NCBI GenBank assembly: GCA_028583415.1
Contig: CM053266.1
Span: forward strand, 82,280,149 to 82,344,148
Origin: Protea cynaroides
Lineage: Eukaryota > Streptophyta > Magnoliopsida > Proteales > Proteaceae
Direction: 5' to 3'
Length of the DNA: 64,000 nt
Shown: piece after piece, positions 34,307-47,081 of the stretch
Position numbering within the stretch: position 1 is the stretch's first letter
Layout of the letters: the number at the start of each line of letters is the position of its first letter
Made by a program: the position numbers and the translations under genes
The notes under the pieces: model-generated
Seen by the model: the letters and a program-made list of their open reading frames with translations, nothing else
Databases searched by the model: none
Told to the model about the DNA's origin: nothing

Positions 34307-37300
34307 AGCATGTAGACTAAATTAAAACAAATCACGGGTATCGTACCTATTAATGACATACCCGCCAGAGTACTCTTTGATTCTAGAGCTACTCATTCTT
34401 TTATATCTGTGTCATTTGGAAAGAAGCTAAATCTACCCCTCAGATCTTTAGACTATAAATTGCTTGTATGATCGCCTATGGGATTAGAAGTGGAACTAGA
34501 AAAAGGTTATGGACCATGTCCAGTTCTTATCGGCGAAAATATTTTGGATGAAACATTAATTCAACTTGAGATGGCAAACTTTGACGTTATTTTAGGAATG
34601 TATTGGTTAGCTCGGCATTCTGCAAACCTATTATGTGCAGAAAAGAATCTAACATTTAAAGACAAGGAATGAGCAGAGTTTAGTTTTGCGGGAACCAAAC
34701 TTCCCTGTAGACGAAAACTCATCCCCTCTGCATTAAAGGCTAGAAAATGTCTCGAGAAAGGAAGAGTTGGGAATTTAGTATCCGTGGTTGATCTCACCAA
34801 GGAAGTACCACGAATGAAAGATATTGATGTTGTGCGTGACTTTCTAGATGTATTTCTTGAGGAATTACCAGGACTACCACCCGACCGAGCGACAGAGTTC
34901 GTTATAGACCTTATACCTGGAGCCACACCAGTATCTAAAGCACCCAATCAAATGGCTCCTACTGAACTGAAGGAACTGAAGGTACAATTACAGGAATTAC
35001 TGGACAAAGGTTATATCAGACCCAACATATCACCATGGGGAGCGTCGGAATTGTTTGTGAAGAAGAAGGACGGTAGTGTTCGACTGTGTATAGACTATCG
35101 AGAATTAAATAATCTTACAATCAAGAATCGGTACCCGTTGCCTCGGATTGATGACTTGTTATATCAGTTGCAAGGTGCCAAGGTGTTCTCCAAGATTGAT
35201 CTTCGGTCAGGATACCATCAGTTGAAGATTAAGGAAGGTGATATTCTGAAGACGGCATTTAGAACAAGATATGAACATTATGAATTTTTAGTCATGTCTT
35301 TTGGATTGACTAACGTACCCGTAACTTTTATGGAACTCATGAATCGGGTATTCCATGATATGTTGGATACGTCAGTCATTGTGTTTATTGACGATATATT
35401 GGTCTACTCCAAGGACAAGAAAACTCTAGTCATGAATCTAAAAGCCGCTCTGCAGTGACTAAGAAAATAGAATCTTTACGCCAAATTTACAAAGTGTGAG
35501 TTTTGGCTGGATGAGGTCGCTTTCTTAGGCCATGTTGTATCCGCTGAAGAAATTAAAGTGGATCCTAGCAAGATTGAAGCCATTGTAAAATGGGAAGCAC
35601 CTAAGAGTATTGCAAAAATCAAAAGTTTCCTAGGTCTAGCTGGGTATTACCAACGATTCGTGGAAGATTACTCTAGAATCGCCGTACCTCTCACCAATTT
35701 GACTAAGAAATGAGAAAAGTTTGTTTGGACCGACAAATGTGAAGAAGGTTTTCAAACATTGAAAGCTAGATTGATATCTGCTCCCATCTTGACTATTCTT
35801 ATTCCAGGACAACCATTTACCTTGTACACTGATGCGTTTAGGTTGGGTTTAGGATGTGTGCTGATGCAAGGAGAATAATTAGTTGTGTATGCCTCAAGAC
35901 AACTGAAAACACATGAGAAGAACTATCCTACTCATGACTTGGAATTAGCAATAGTAGTACATGCTGTCAAGATATGGAGACATTATTTGTATGGAGAGAA
36001 ATTTCAGATTAAGTCAGATCACAAGAGTCTCACTTATCTTTTTAATCAAAAGGAGTTGAACATGAGACAAAGAAGATGGCTGAAATTATTGAAGGATTAT
36101 GATTGCGATATTCAGTATCATCCAGGGAAAGCTAATGTAGTTGCTGATGCGCTTAGCAGAAAGGCAATAATAAAATCCCAAGGAGAGGTTAACACGACTG
36201 CGGCAATGTGTGTTATAGGAAAAGTATTCAATCATGGTAATGAGCAGTTCGTGATAGATGCATCGAGCAGATCAACTAACCAAGGGTTTATTCATTGGTT
36301 TTCAAATATGTTCGCAACATTGAAGATTATACTTGATATATTAGATGAAGTGAAGGCCCCTATTAGATCAGACCCTTATCTGAGAACGGTACAAGAAGAC
36401 ATCAAAAAAGGTAGGACTATTCCTAAGTTCACTTTGGACGTTTAAAAGGTACTAAAATATAAAGGAAGAGTGTGTATTCCTGAAAATGAAAACTTGGATA
36501 TTAGACACAGACTAATGAAGGAAGCTCACACCACCGCTTATTCGGTACATCCTGGAAGTACGAAGATGTATCATGATCTGAAGAAATTATATTGGTGAAG
36601 AGGAATGAAAGTGGATGTAGCTAAATTTTTGTCTCAATGCCTAAATTGTCAGAGGGTAAAGGATGAAAGGCAAAGACCTGCAGGATTTTGCAGCTACTGC
36701 CAGAACCAGCAGGGAAATGGGACTGCATTACTATGGACTTCGTCACTGGGTTACCATTGACTCCCCGAGTAGTTGACGCGGTCTGGGTGATTGTAGATCG
36801 TCTGACTAAGATAGCTCGCTTCATAGCTATACGACCTCAGTATACCCTAGAGAGGTTAGCCAAGCTATATGTGGATATTATTATCAGATTGCATGGTGTA
36901 CCTGAAAACATTGTGTCCGATAGAGACCCACGCTTTCCCTCAAAGTTTTAAGAAGGATTACAAAAGGCTATGGGTACAACGTTGAAATTCAGTACTGCAT
37001 TCCATCCGCAGACAGACGGACAGTCGGAGCGTACCATTCAGATTTTAAAAGACATGCTTCGAGCCTGTGTTATTGATTTCAAGGGATCATGGGTTGAGAA
37101 ACTACCATTGATCGAGTTCGCCTATAACAACAGCTATCAGGCTACTATACAGATGTCACCCTATGAAGCACTGTATGGTAGGAAGTGTCGAACTCCTCTG
37201 TTTTGGAATGAAGGGTGAACGGAGTATCGTTGGACCAAAATTTATTGAAGAGACTTGTCGAGTAGTCGACATTATCAAGGAAAGAGTTAGAACTGCTCAG

Positions 37301-37817
37301 AATCGTCAGAAACAATATGCAGATACTCGACGTCGAGTCCTTGAATTTGTTGTTGGTGATAAGGTATTCTTGAAAGTATCACCTATGCGAGGCTTAAAAC
37401 GATTCAGACAGAAAGGGAAGCTAAGTTCGAGATACGTCGGGCCATATGAGATTCTCGTTAAACATGGAAAAGTAGCGTATTAGTTAGCACTACCCCCATC
37501 TATGTCAAGTGTGCATGATGTATTTCATATCTCATTATTGAAGATGTATGCCAGAGATCCAACACACGTTATAACAACGGATCCACCGGGTCTAACTGAT
37601 GATTTGACATTCGAAGTAGCACCAACTGAAATCACCAACCGAAAGGTTTAACGTCTATGCAACCGTGACATTTATTATGTTAAGGTTACTTGGAGGAGCC
37701 GAGATATAGAAGAGATCACATGGGAAGAAGAGAATGCTATGCGAAAGTAGTATCCTCATCTTTTCGACTCGAAAGGTATGTGTTCGAGGACGAAATTTCT
37801 AATAAGAGGGGGGGAGT
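34307..37817 (+). pseudogene. pol: Element C pol: protease, RT, RNase H, integrase, chromodomain-like tail
   Basis: The protease active site reads LFDSRATHSFIS (Gly to Arg beside the catalytic Asp). RT is at 34940-35600 with KIDLRSGYHQLKI and an intact FIDDILVY box (Asp codons 35390-35395). RNase H is at 35815-36170 (LYTDAFRLGLG). Integrase has HPGSTKMYHDLKKLYW, CLNC, WDCITMDFVTGLP, VSDRDPRF and HPQTDGQSERT. The tail has YYVKVTWRSRDIEEITWE. In-frame stops occur near 34672, 35458, 35713, 36445, 36598 and 37483, with frameshifts near 36690 and 37215. RT catalytic residues are kept although the whole is inactive. Confidence 0.94.
37801..37817 (+). promoter_or_regulatory. Polypurine tract, element C
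   Basis: AATAAGAGGGGGGGAGT lies immediately before the LTR start TGTATGACCC. Confidence 0.88.
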
Positions 37818-39462
37818 TGTATGACCCTATCAAACTAACCAGTCTTACCACCTTGTATCAGGTCTTCCTATCATGGTCGAGCCAAGTGGACCAAGTGCGT
37901 AAAGAAACCATAAGACCAGGTATGAAATCAACCAAAAAACAATCAATTATGATCGTGTGGTTGCATACCTAAACAGGTGTGACCGACCACACCTCAAAAT
38001 AGTGCAACCACATGAATTTTGGTTGTGTGGTCGCAGATTTCAGAAGGTGTGGTCGACAGATTCTGTGACCCCACCTCCGACCACATGAACCCAGTCAGAA
38101 ACCAAAATTAGAAAACCTTCCTAATCCGAAAGGGGTTATTTCCTAAACTCATTAGGGCATATTATGGAGGGTTTTTCTCTATAAATAGGACATCCTTAGC
38201 TTCTTTCACTCTTTTAGAACTTAAACTAAAAGTGAGAGAAAGAGAAGAGAAGGAAGAGAAGAAAAATTGAAGAGGAAGACTAAGGAGGAGAGAAATTCAG
38301 AGAAAACTCTGAATCTTCAGCAAACTTAAGGTATGAACATATTCCCCATGTTAAATTGAGAGCCTAGAATAGTTCATGAAAGAGATAGGATTTAGGTGAA
38401 ACCCAAATCATCAATCCATGGATAAATTCCAAGAGAATCTATGGGAGGAAATTATGTGGACAAGGGATTCTGTATAAAATACTAGTTCGAAGCCATAGAA
38501 CAATCATAGGTAGGACCATAATGATAAGCCAAGGAATCTGAGCATGAAAGAATTGGAGTTGAGAGTGAAAGGTCAACCATCACACGTGTGGTTGCACGTG
38601 TGGTCGCATGATGTGCGACCACACGAGACACACATGTCCGACCACATGCCCTCGGGAAGTTTTCAGGGAGGGTGTGGTCACAAGATATGCGACCACACCC
38701 TACGACCACACACCCTGTGGTCATCCTGCGACCACACCCTACGACCACACACGCTGTGGTCGCAGAAACTGAGACCATAGGTGCTACCACACCTACGACC
38801 CCTCAGTTTCTGTTAGTCTAAATTCATAGGAATTAATTCTAATTTAAAATCTATAAATTTGTTAGGTTTCCAAGTGGTCTAAGAGTGAATTACAAAGCTT
38901 GAACGAGGAACTATTATCGACCAAAGGTGAGAAAAAAACCTAAATTAATTGGCTAATAATAAACTATTTTTATTTATTGAGTCCAATACCATGAATGATT
39001 CTATGCTTGTATGATTGTAATGTGCATTTCATATGTCATCCAATATTCCTGTTATCACTGCTCATGCATATTTAATTCCGTTTATTTATAACATGATGTG
39101 ATGATGATGCTAAAAATAGTAATGTGAATGTATGTGTGTGGTTAGTATACTTGATGCGAGTGGGGCATCAGGGGGAGGTCGTGATACTGTGGTTCATCCT
39201 GGTCACCAGACTCTAGCTCTATCTCTACTCAAGTCTTGTCCACTAACATCGTCGTATCACCATTACCTTAGCAGAACTATTACGTGGTAGGGCATCAGGG
39301 GAGGTGGTCTCGGACTGTCTAGTCTCTGACTCTACCAGGGGGCCTTAGCTCTATCTCTATGGACATATTGAAGGATGCTGGGGTGAGGCCTTGGATACAC
39401 TGTTTGACATTAGGACTGGTTAGTTGCGAGCCCAGTTTGCATGCCCTCACCAATAGGGGCTT
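37818..39462 (+). repeat. 3' LTR of element C (3'-truncated)
   Basis: It starts TGTATGACCC and matches the 5' LTR of C until about 39462 (AATAGGGGCTT), where the sequence changes to element B's antisense ORF. The missing end would be about 0.7 kb and includes the LTR ORF. Its TATA box is at 38180-38187. It carries extra TGTGGTCG-type words at 38585-38770, more than the 5' copy. Confidence 0.9.
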
Positions 39463-40040
39463 TGAAGATAGTTCTATTGTAATCTCCAGGTGGTGGGAGA
39501 TCACAATGACACTGAGAGGGGTAGGGAGCTCAGGATCACGAGCTACGTCAAAGGAGTAGAGATTTCCTTTGACTGCCAGCAGTTAGCGGATCTTTTGGGC
39601 ATATCACATGACGACCCTTTGGTGTACTGTGCTCCCAGGGAGCCCCAGTTCTTTTCCTTGGAGATGCGGGCTGAGATAGACCGTCAACTTATCAGAGAGG
39701 ATCGCTGGGAGATGAAAGCGATCAACCTACGTCCTGAGCCTCGGGTGTACTGTAAGATCATCCAACACAACCTGATACCCCAGAGTGGACATTACGAGAG
39801 GATCTCCCAGTTGACCCAGTACTTACTTTACTGTATCTGCACTAGGCAGCCTGTCTGCCTCCCTTATATTATTATGAGGACGATGATCTATGCTACGCTG
39901 CCTGGTCAGATAGGCAACCTGCTCTATGGGCATTTGATCACCACCCTGCTTACCCGCCTAGGTGTTGATTTAGTGGATGAGAGGATTCAGGAGAAGACTT
40001 TCTCATCCATTCTAGACTGGGAGGCCATTTGTAGGATGGG
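39463..40040 (+). pseudogene. Antisense leader ORF of element B, first part
   Basis: This piece (frame open from 39490) runs from FDCQQLADLLGI through PREPQFFSLEMRAEIDRQL, CKIIQHNLIPQSGHYERISQ, YLLYCICTRQPVCLPYIIMR and TLLTRLGVDLVDERI to LDWEAICRMG, where D is inserted. The N-terminal third (about 75 codons) is missing at the junction with C. It is the same family as the C and D copies, and nearly all differences from C in CTRQPVCLPYII are silent. Confidence 0.8.
40036..40040. repeat. Target-site duplication ATGGG, left copy (element D)
   Basis: ATGGG precedes D and recurs exactly at 51973-51977. Confidence 0.97.
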
Positions 40041-42356
40041 TGTCACACCCCAAATTCCGCACATCTCAGAATGGTGTGATGAACCGCTAATAAACCAACG
40101 GTTCAAGCAGGATCTCACATAGGCTATCCCGGCGTTATCCAAACTTACACACATCCGTAATCAAAATCAGAGAAAATACACAATAGCAGAAGTCTTATAA
40201 TAACATGAACTGAGAAACGAAGATGATATCAATAATTTAATAGTAAATTATTCTATTTTCAACTGAGACATAAATATTTAAATACCAAATACATGTCTTA
40301 ATAAATCCAATAAAGAAACCTATAAAACATATAATCAAATACACACGAGTTGCACTCGCAAGAGGAGTCGTGTGTATCCTCTTCAGCTCCAGCTTCTAAT
40401 GCTTCCACGTTCCCGTACGCAGATGCATTCATATAGTCTTCAACGGTATAACCTGCATCATCAACTAAAAATATTCGACGTCAAGGGGTGAGCACACATC
40501 ACGGCTCAGTGAGTAGCCAAAACAATGCAACAATACATATGCATGCAAATCAATTTATATCTTTGGTCCGGTTTAATGTTTGCAGTATGCAATAGAAAGG
40601 TTTAGGTAGTCAAAGGTCGCGTTTATTGACCCCGCCTCTATACACGAGTGTGTGACGTCACTTGAAGATCACGTTTATCGTCAACTCACATGCACCCAAT
40701 CATGAACATTATATAACAAAGGTTATGTTTATTGCCATATAGTGCCATACCAACACGTAAGCCCCTGTCGGCGAGGGCTGTAAACTGGGCTCGCAACTAA
40801 CCAATCCTAATGCCAAACAGTGTATCCAAGGCCTCACCCCAGCATCTCTCAGAATGTCCATAGAGATAGAGCTAAGGCCCCCCGGTAGAGTCAGAGACTA
40901 CAAGGACCGAGACCACCTCCCCTGATACTCTACGACATAATAGTTTTGCTAAAGTAATGGCGATACGACGATGCTAATGCATAAGACTTGAGTTAGAGAT
41001 AGAGCTAAAGTGCTGAGACCCGCCAAAGGTTAACGTTTATTGACGTTCTCATCACACCTCCCCTGATACTCGCTCGCATCAAGTACATCAACCACACACA
41101 TACAAGCACATGCCTATTCCTATCATCATCATCATCATCATCATCATGTTATAAACAATAAAGTAAATATGCATGAACAAATAATAGAAATATTGGATGG
41201 CATGCTGTATGCACATTACAAACATACTCACATAGAATTAAGCATAGCATAGGACTTAAGAAATAGAAAATAGTTTTTGTTATTAACCAATTTAGTTTGG
41301 AGTTCTGGTTCCTCACCTTAGCTTGCTATAAGATACTTTTCCAAGCTTTAGAATCACCTTTACAGTGTTATTATATTGCTAGAAGACCTAACAAAGTCGA
41401 TAGAATTTAATTAGAATTAATTCCAAATTTAAAAACCATTCTGTTAACTGAGGGTCGGAGGTAGGGTCGGAGTCAGAATCGACCCAGGATCGACCCTGGG
41501 TGCGACTCTTCCTTAACTTTGAACTTCTCGAACATTGAGGGTCGATGGTCAGAATCACCTAGGGTCGGATAGTCATCGACCGTCGGTGCGACCCTCCGTG
41601 CACTTTGGTCCAATTCCCTCTCTTTAATCCATTCTTCGTGTTTGGGGTCCTATGGCTTGCTTCTACATCCCATTAAACATTCATTCCATGGTCTGGAACC
41701 ATGTATAACACACCTAGATTGCTTTCATGCATTCTCCTATGGTTTTTCATGAAAACCTAACCATAGATTGATGGTTTGGGTTTCTCCGAAATCACACTCT
41801 CAACAATAACTAACCTAAGGTCTGTAGAAACTCATGGAATTAGTATCCATACCTGAGAAGAATAATCTTTTACTGCAACTCTTCTCTTTTGGCTTAATTT
41901 TCTTCCTTGTTTCTCTTCTTCTTCTTTTCCTTCTCCTCTCTTTCTCTTAATTCAATTAGGGTTGTGAAAGGAGTGAAAGTGGCTTAGGGTCGTCCTTTAA
42001 ATAGACTAGGAACATCCTAAAATAAGCCCCTTTAAGATTAGGAAAGAATCCAATCGAAAGTTAGGAAATTTTCCTAATTTCTATTTCGACAGAATCCGAG
42101 GGTCGATGATCCCGTCGACCCTAGGGCTCAAGATGTCTGACCCTCCCTTTAAATTTGAGGGTCTGACTTTCTGTTCTTGGGGGGTCTGACCCTCCTTGGC
42201 TGGGTATGCGACCCACCCCTAAAATTAAGTGTTTTTGGGTCGATTTGATACCTGGGATCTCGATCTCCTTCACGCCCTTGGTCCATTTGGCTCGACCATG
42301 ACGGGTAAACCTGGTTCAAGGTGGTAATACCGGGTTAGATCGACACGGGTCTTACA
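40041..42356 (-). repeat. 3' LTR of element D
   Basis: A 2316-bp LTR, TGTCACACCCC to GGGTCTTACA on the + strand. A TATA-like TATTTAAA on the element strand sits at 41996-42003. The degenerate LTR ORF lies at about 40333-40580. The pol reading frame ends at a TAA formed by the LTR's first bases. Confidence 0.96.
40333..40580 (-). pseudogene. LTR-embedded ORF, element D 3' LTR copy
   Basis: The C-terminal part reads LVDDAGYTVEDYMNASAYGN and ends HDSSCECNSCVFD; here the stop TAG is changed to TAT. Upstream the frame is broken by a one-base deletion shared by both D LTRs. Confidence 0.5.
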
Positions 42357-45300
42357 ACTCTCCCCAACTTATAAAAATTTCATCCTCGAAATTGTACGTA
42401 CCTTCTGAATCAAATAAGTGAGGGTATTGCTTCCGCATAACATTTTCTTCTTCCCATGTAATTTCTTCCATGTCTCTACTTTTCCATGTGACCTTAACAT
42501 AGTAGATATCTCGGTTGCGTGGACGTTGAACCTTTCGACTAGTGATTTCTGTTGGTGTTACTTCAAATGTCAAATCATCAGTCAATTCCGGCAAATCCAC
42601 TGTCAAAACATGCGTTGGGTCTTAGACATACTTCTTCAATAGGAAAAAGTAAAATACGTCATGGACACTTGACATAGATGGTGGTAGTGCTAACTGATAA
42701 GCCACTTTTCCACGCTTAGCTAGAATTTCATATGGTCCGACATATCTTGGACTTAGTTTCCCTTTCTGTCCGAACCTCTTCAATCCTCGCATAGGCGATA
42801 CCTTCAAAAATACTTTATCACCTACAGCTGTTCTCACTCTTTCCTTGATGATGTCGACCACTCGGCAAGTTTCTTCCACAAATTCTGGTCCAACTATACT
42901 ACGTTCTCCCACTTCATTCCAAAACAAGGGAGTTCGACACTTCCTGCCATACAGTGCTTCATAAGGTGACATCTGTATAGTAGCCTGATAGCTATTGTTA
43001 TAAGCGAACTCGATCAATGGCAACTTTTCATCCCATGATCCTTTGAAATCAATCACACATGCTCATAGCATATCTTCTAGAATCTGGATTGTACGCTTTG
43101 ACTGTCCGTCTGTCTGTGGGTGAAATGCAGTACTGAACTTCAACGTTGTACCCATAGCCTTTTGCAATCCTTCCCAAAACTTAGAAGTAAATCGTGGATC
43201 TCTATCGGACACAATGCTTTCTGGAACACCATGTAATCGAACAATGTTATCCACATATAGCTTTGCTAACCTTTCCAGTGTATACTGAGGTCGTATCGAT
43301 ATGAAGCGAGCTGTTTTAGTCAGACAGTCCACAATCACCCAAACTCCGTCAATTACTCGAGGAGTCAATGGTAGCCCTGTGACGAAGTCCATAGTGATGC
43401 AGTCCCATTTCCATGCTTGTTCTGGTAATGGCCGCAACAGTCCTACGGGGCTTTTTCGTTCAGCCTTTACTTTCTGACAATTTAGGCATTGAGACACAAA
43501 CTTGGCTACATCTGCTTTCATTCCCCTCCACCAATATAGTTTCTTCAGATCATGATACATTTTTGTACTTCCAGGATGTATCGAATAGATGGTGGTATGG
43601 GCTTCTTTCATCAGTCGGTGTCTAATGTCCATACTTTCTGTTTCAGGTACACATATTCTTCCTTTGTATTTCAGTACCTTCTCGTCATCCAAGGTGAACT
43701 CAGGGTTGGTCCTACCTTTCTCAATATCTTCTTGTACTGTTCTCAGATAAGGATCTGCTTTGATAGCTGTCTTTACTTCATCCACTATATCCGGTATAAT
43801 CTTCAATGCCGCGAACATATTCGAAAACCGATGAATAAACCCTTGGTTGGCTGATTCATCCGTTGTATCTATCACATACTGCTCGTTGCCGTGATTGAAT
43901 ACCATTCCGATAGTACACGTTGCTGCAGTTGTGCTAACCTCTCCTTGCGATTTTATCATTGCTTTTCTGCTTAACGCATCCGCTACTACGTTCGCTTTTC
44001 CCAGATGATACTGGATATCACAATCATAGTCTTTCAATAGTTTTAGCCATCTTCTTTGTCTCATATTCAATTCCTTCTGATTAAATAAATAAGTAAGACT
44101 TTTATGGTCCGACTTAATCTGAAATTTCTCTCCGTATAGGTAATGTCTCCATATCTTGACAGCATGTACTACTGCCGCTAACTTCAAATCATGAGTGGGG
44201 TAGTTTTCCTCATGTACCTTTAACTGTCTCGAGGCATAGGAAATTACTTGCTCTCCTTGCATAAGCACACATCTTAGTCCCAGTCCCGACGCATCAGTGT
44301 ATAAAGTAAATGTCTGTCCTGGAATGGGAATAGTCAAAATCAGGGCGGATATCAGTCTTCAGTGTTTGGAAACTCTTCTCACATTTGTCGGTCCACACAA
44401 ACTTTTCACCTTTCTTAGTCAAACTGGTGAGAGGTACGGCAATCCGAGAATAGTCTTCTACGAATCTTCGATAATAACCAACTAGACCCAAAAAACTTCT
44501 AATTTTTGAAACGCTCTTTGGTGCTTCCCACTTCACAATAGCCTCGATCTTGCTAGGGTCCACTTTGATTCCTTCAGCGGATACTACATGGCCTAGGAAT
44601 GCGACTTCACTTAGCCAAAACTCACACTTGGTAAATTTGGCATATAGCTTCTCTTTTCTTAAACGCTGTAGGGCTGCGTTTAGGTTCTTGATATGGGTTT
44701 CCTCGTCCTTGGAGTATACCAATATGTCATCAATAAATACTATAACCAACGTATCCAACATATCGTGGAAAACTCGGTTCATAAGTTCCATGAACGTTGC
44801 CGGTGCATTAGTTAATCCGAAAGACATAACCAAAAATTCATAATGTCCATATCTGGTCCTGAATGTTGTTTTTGGAATATCACCTTCTTTAATCTTCAGC
44901 TGATGATAGCCTGATCGATGGTCGATCTTAGAAAATACTCTCTCCTTGTAACTGATCGAACAAGTCATCGATCCGAGGTAGTGGATATCGATTCTTGATT
45001 GTCAGTTTATTCAACTCCCGATAGTCGATGCATAATCGAACGCTACCATCCTTCTTCTTTACGAACAACACCGGTGCCCCCCATGGAGATATACTGGGTC
45101 GAATATAACCCTTGTCCATTAGTTCTTGTAGTTGCACTTTTAATTCCTTTAGTTCCGTAGGAGCCATTCTATAAGGTGCTTTTGACACTGGTGCGGCTCT
45201 AGGTATAAGGTCTATCACAAACTCCGTGGATCGGTCGGGTGGTAATCCGGGTAGTTCCTCTGAAAATACGTCAAGATAGTCCCGCACGACATCAATATCT

Positions 45301-45810
45301 TCCATTCGTGGCGCGTCCTTGGTTAGGTCGACCACGGATACTAGATACCCGATTGCCCCCTTCTTAAGGCACTTCTTAGCCTTTAGTGCTGAAAGTATGA
45401 GCTTGCGTCTCCGGGGAAGTTTGGTTCCCGAAAAACTTAATTCTGCTCCTTCTTTGTCTTTGAACGTTAGCTTCTTTTCGGCGCATAATAGATTTGCAGA
45501 ATGCCGAGCTAACCAGTCCATTCCCAAGATGACATCAAAGTCTGCCATCTCAAGTTGTATCAAGGTTGCATCTAAAGTCTTCTCTCCAATGAGAACTGGA
45601 CATGGTCCATAACCTTTCTCTAGTTCCACTTCTAACCCCATCGGTGACCGTACAAGTAATTTGTAGTCTAATGTTTTGATGGGTAATTTTGTCTTCTTTC
45701 CAAATGACACAGATATAAATGAATGAGTAGCTCCGAATCGAAGAGTACTGGGCGGGTACGCCATTTATAGGTACAATACCGTGATTTATCTTTACTTAGT
45801 CTACATGCTC
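42352..45810 (-). pseudogene. pol: Element D pol: protease, RT, RNase H, integrase, chromodomain-like tail
   Basis: Protease and the RT start are in one frame (45764-44928: GATHSFISVSFGKK, ILGMDWLARHSA, RLCIDYRELNKLTIKN). RT continues at 44968-44294 with an intact FIDDILVY box (Asp codons 44726-44731). RNase H and integrase form a 424-codon frame (44337-43063): LYTDASGLGLR, HPGSTKMYHDLKKLYWW, CLNC, WDCITMDFVTGLP, VSDRDPRF and HPQTDGQSKRT. The integrase C-terminal part (43056-42622) lacks about 18 codons present in A, B and C (QNRQKQYADTRRRDLEF). The tail is at 42606-42352. About five breaks in total. Confidence 0.95.
42357..42373 (-). promoter_or_regulatory. Polypurine tract, element D
   Basis: ATAAGTTGGGGAGAGT on the minus strand, next to the 3' LTR. 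Confidence 0.85.
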
Positions 45811-45831
45811 ATTCAATGTAATTATAACTTT

Positions 45832-47081
45832 AATAAGTTTCGGTCATACCTGTGACCACATCGGGTGATGCGGCCGCATCCTCGGATGTACACAGCATAT
45901 ACCCGTCCCCGATGTAACCGCTTCTTGGGCTTTGGGCACTCCCCTTGCCATATGTCCGGGTTGGTTGCGGTTAAAACACTTCAGGACTTCGAATTTGGCT
46001 TTGGCTGAGGTTGAGCTGCTTGGAGTAGTCTTGGTTGCAGCAAGAAAATTCTGAGGACGGAAAGGCTTATACGTCCTGTTATTGCCTCCATTGTAGGAAT
46101 TTTCGGCTGGCCTTTTGATGCCTCTGTTCTGAGTAAAATAACTCTCCTTCTGGCTCGATTCAATCACTCGAGCAATCTGGACAACTTCGTTATAAATTTT
46201 CTTCTCTAAGCCCAGAACATGTTCTCTGATGCTTCCTCTCAGTCCCGTGACGAACCTACGGGTTTTGGTATCTTCTTCTTGCATGCTAGTCGGTGCAAAG
46301 AAAAACAGCTCTTCGTAGCGCTGTTGATATGAGTCCACAGTCATCTGTCCCTGATATATGCTCAGGAACTCCTTCTCCATCGAATCTCTGAAGCTCCGTG
46401 GAAAATATTTCTCAAAGAAGGCTTCTTTATATGTAGCCCATGTCAGTAGGGCGTGCTTGGTCAGTAGATATGCTTTAATGGATTTCCACCAATGATGTGC
46501 GTTGCCCTTGAGCATGAAGGTGGCGCATAGTACTTTCTCTTCCTCTGTGATAGTCATCATGAGGAAATTTCTCTCCATCTCGTCTATCCAGTGGGCTGGC
46601 CACAATGGATCAGACGGTTTGCCGTTGAATTCTTTGGGTTTCATCTTCAAAAATCTCTCCACTAGTCGGGAGTGGTCCAACTGATTTTGGGGGTTTGCCC
46701 CAAACATATGGTGTGGATACTAGTAATCACCCTGAGCTGCTTCTCGAACCTGCACTGGAATCTGTGCAGCAGGTTGTGGAGGTGTCTGATGAGCTGGGTG
46801 GTTACACTTGCTTGTCCTGTGTGCATGGGTGCAGCCTGAGTGGCTTGAAACATAATTCCCATGGCAACCTGCATCTGAGCCTGTGCGTGTTGCATCTGCT
46901 GCAGCTGCTGTGCCAGATCCATCACCACTGTTGCTAGCTCTGGTGGTGGAGGTGGCAAATTTGTAGGGTTTGCCGGTTCTGGATTACCCGGTGCATAATT
47001 ATTTTCGTGACTGGTCTCCTCCATGGGTGGTGGTGGTGGGACTGCATTTCGGGTTTGTCGGGTTACTCTACGTCCAGACAT
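45832..47081 (-). pseudogene. gag: Element D gag
   Basis: The start at 47081 gives MSGRRVTRQTRN then AVPPPPPMEET. A frameshift near 46680 separates a first part from the capsid-like part (46707-45844: FLKMKPKEFNGKPSDPLW, WIDEMERNFLMM, HHWWKSIKAYLL). The zinc knuckle is damaged: CFNRNQPGHMARG replaces the CX2CX4HX4C pattern. The conserved PRSFRDSMEKEFLS and YQQRYEELFFFAP stretches remain. Confidence 0.92.

Larger units (their letters stand above)
28265..39462 (+). mobile_element. Element C: Ty3/gypsy chromovirus in opposite orientation, ends missing
   Basis: Read left to right: 5' LTR 28265-30439 (first ~102 bp missing), primer site, leader with the antisense ORF (30745-31967, -), GGTCG array, gag 33007-34281, pol 34307 to about 37800, polypurine tract, 3' LTR 37818-39462 (last ~0.7 kb missing). 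Protein sequence is close to A, B and D, but the LTR and leader repeats carry TGTGGTCG where A and B have TAGGGTCG. The flanking B sequence also lacks about 0.6 kb relative to D, so this is not a simple insertion with a short duplication. Confidence 0.92.

Noticed and set aside
34261..34316. A short GT-AG intron joining gag and pol (GTATGACC ... ATGTAG)
   Set aside because: At 45 bp it is shorter than usual plant introns, and joining there does not put pol in frame with gag.
39463..40040. Standalone host gene next to element C
   Set aside because: It continues at 51973 after removing D, and matches the antisense ORFs of C and D; it belongs to element B.
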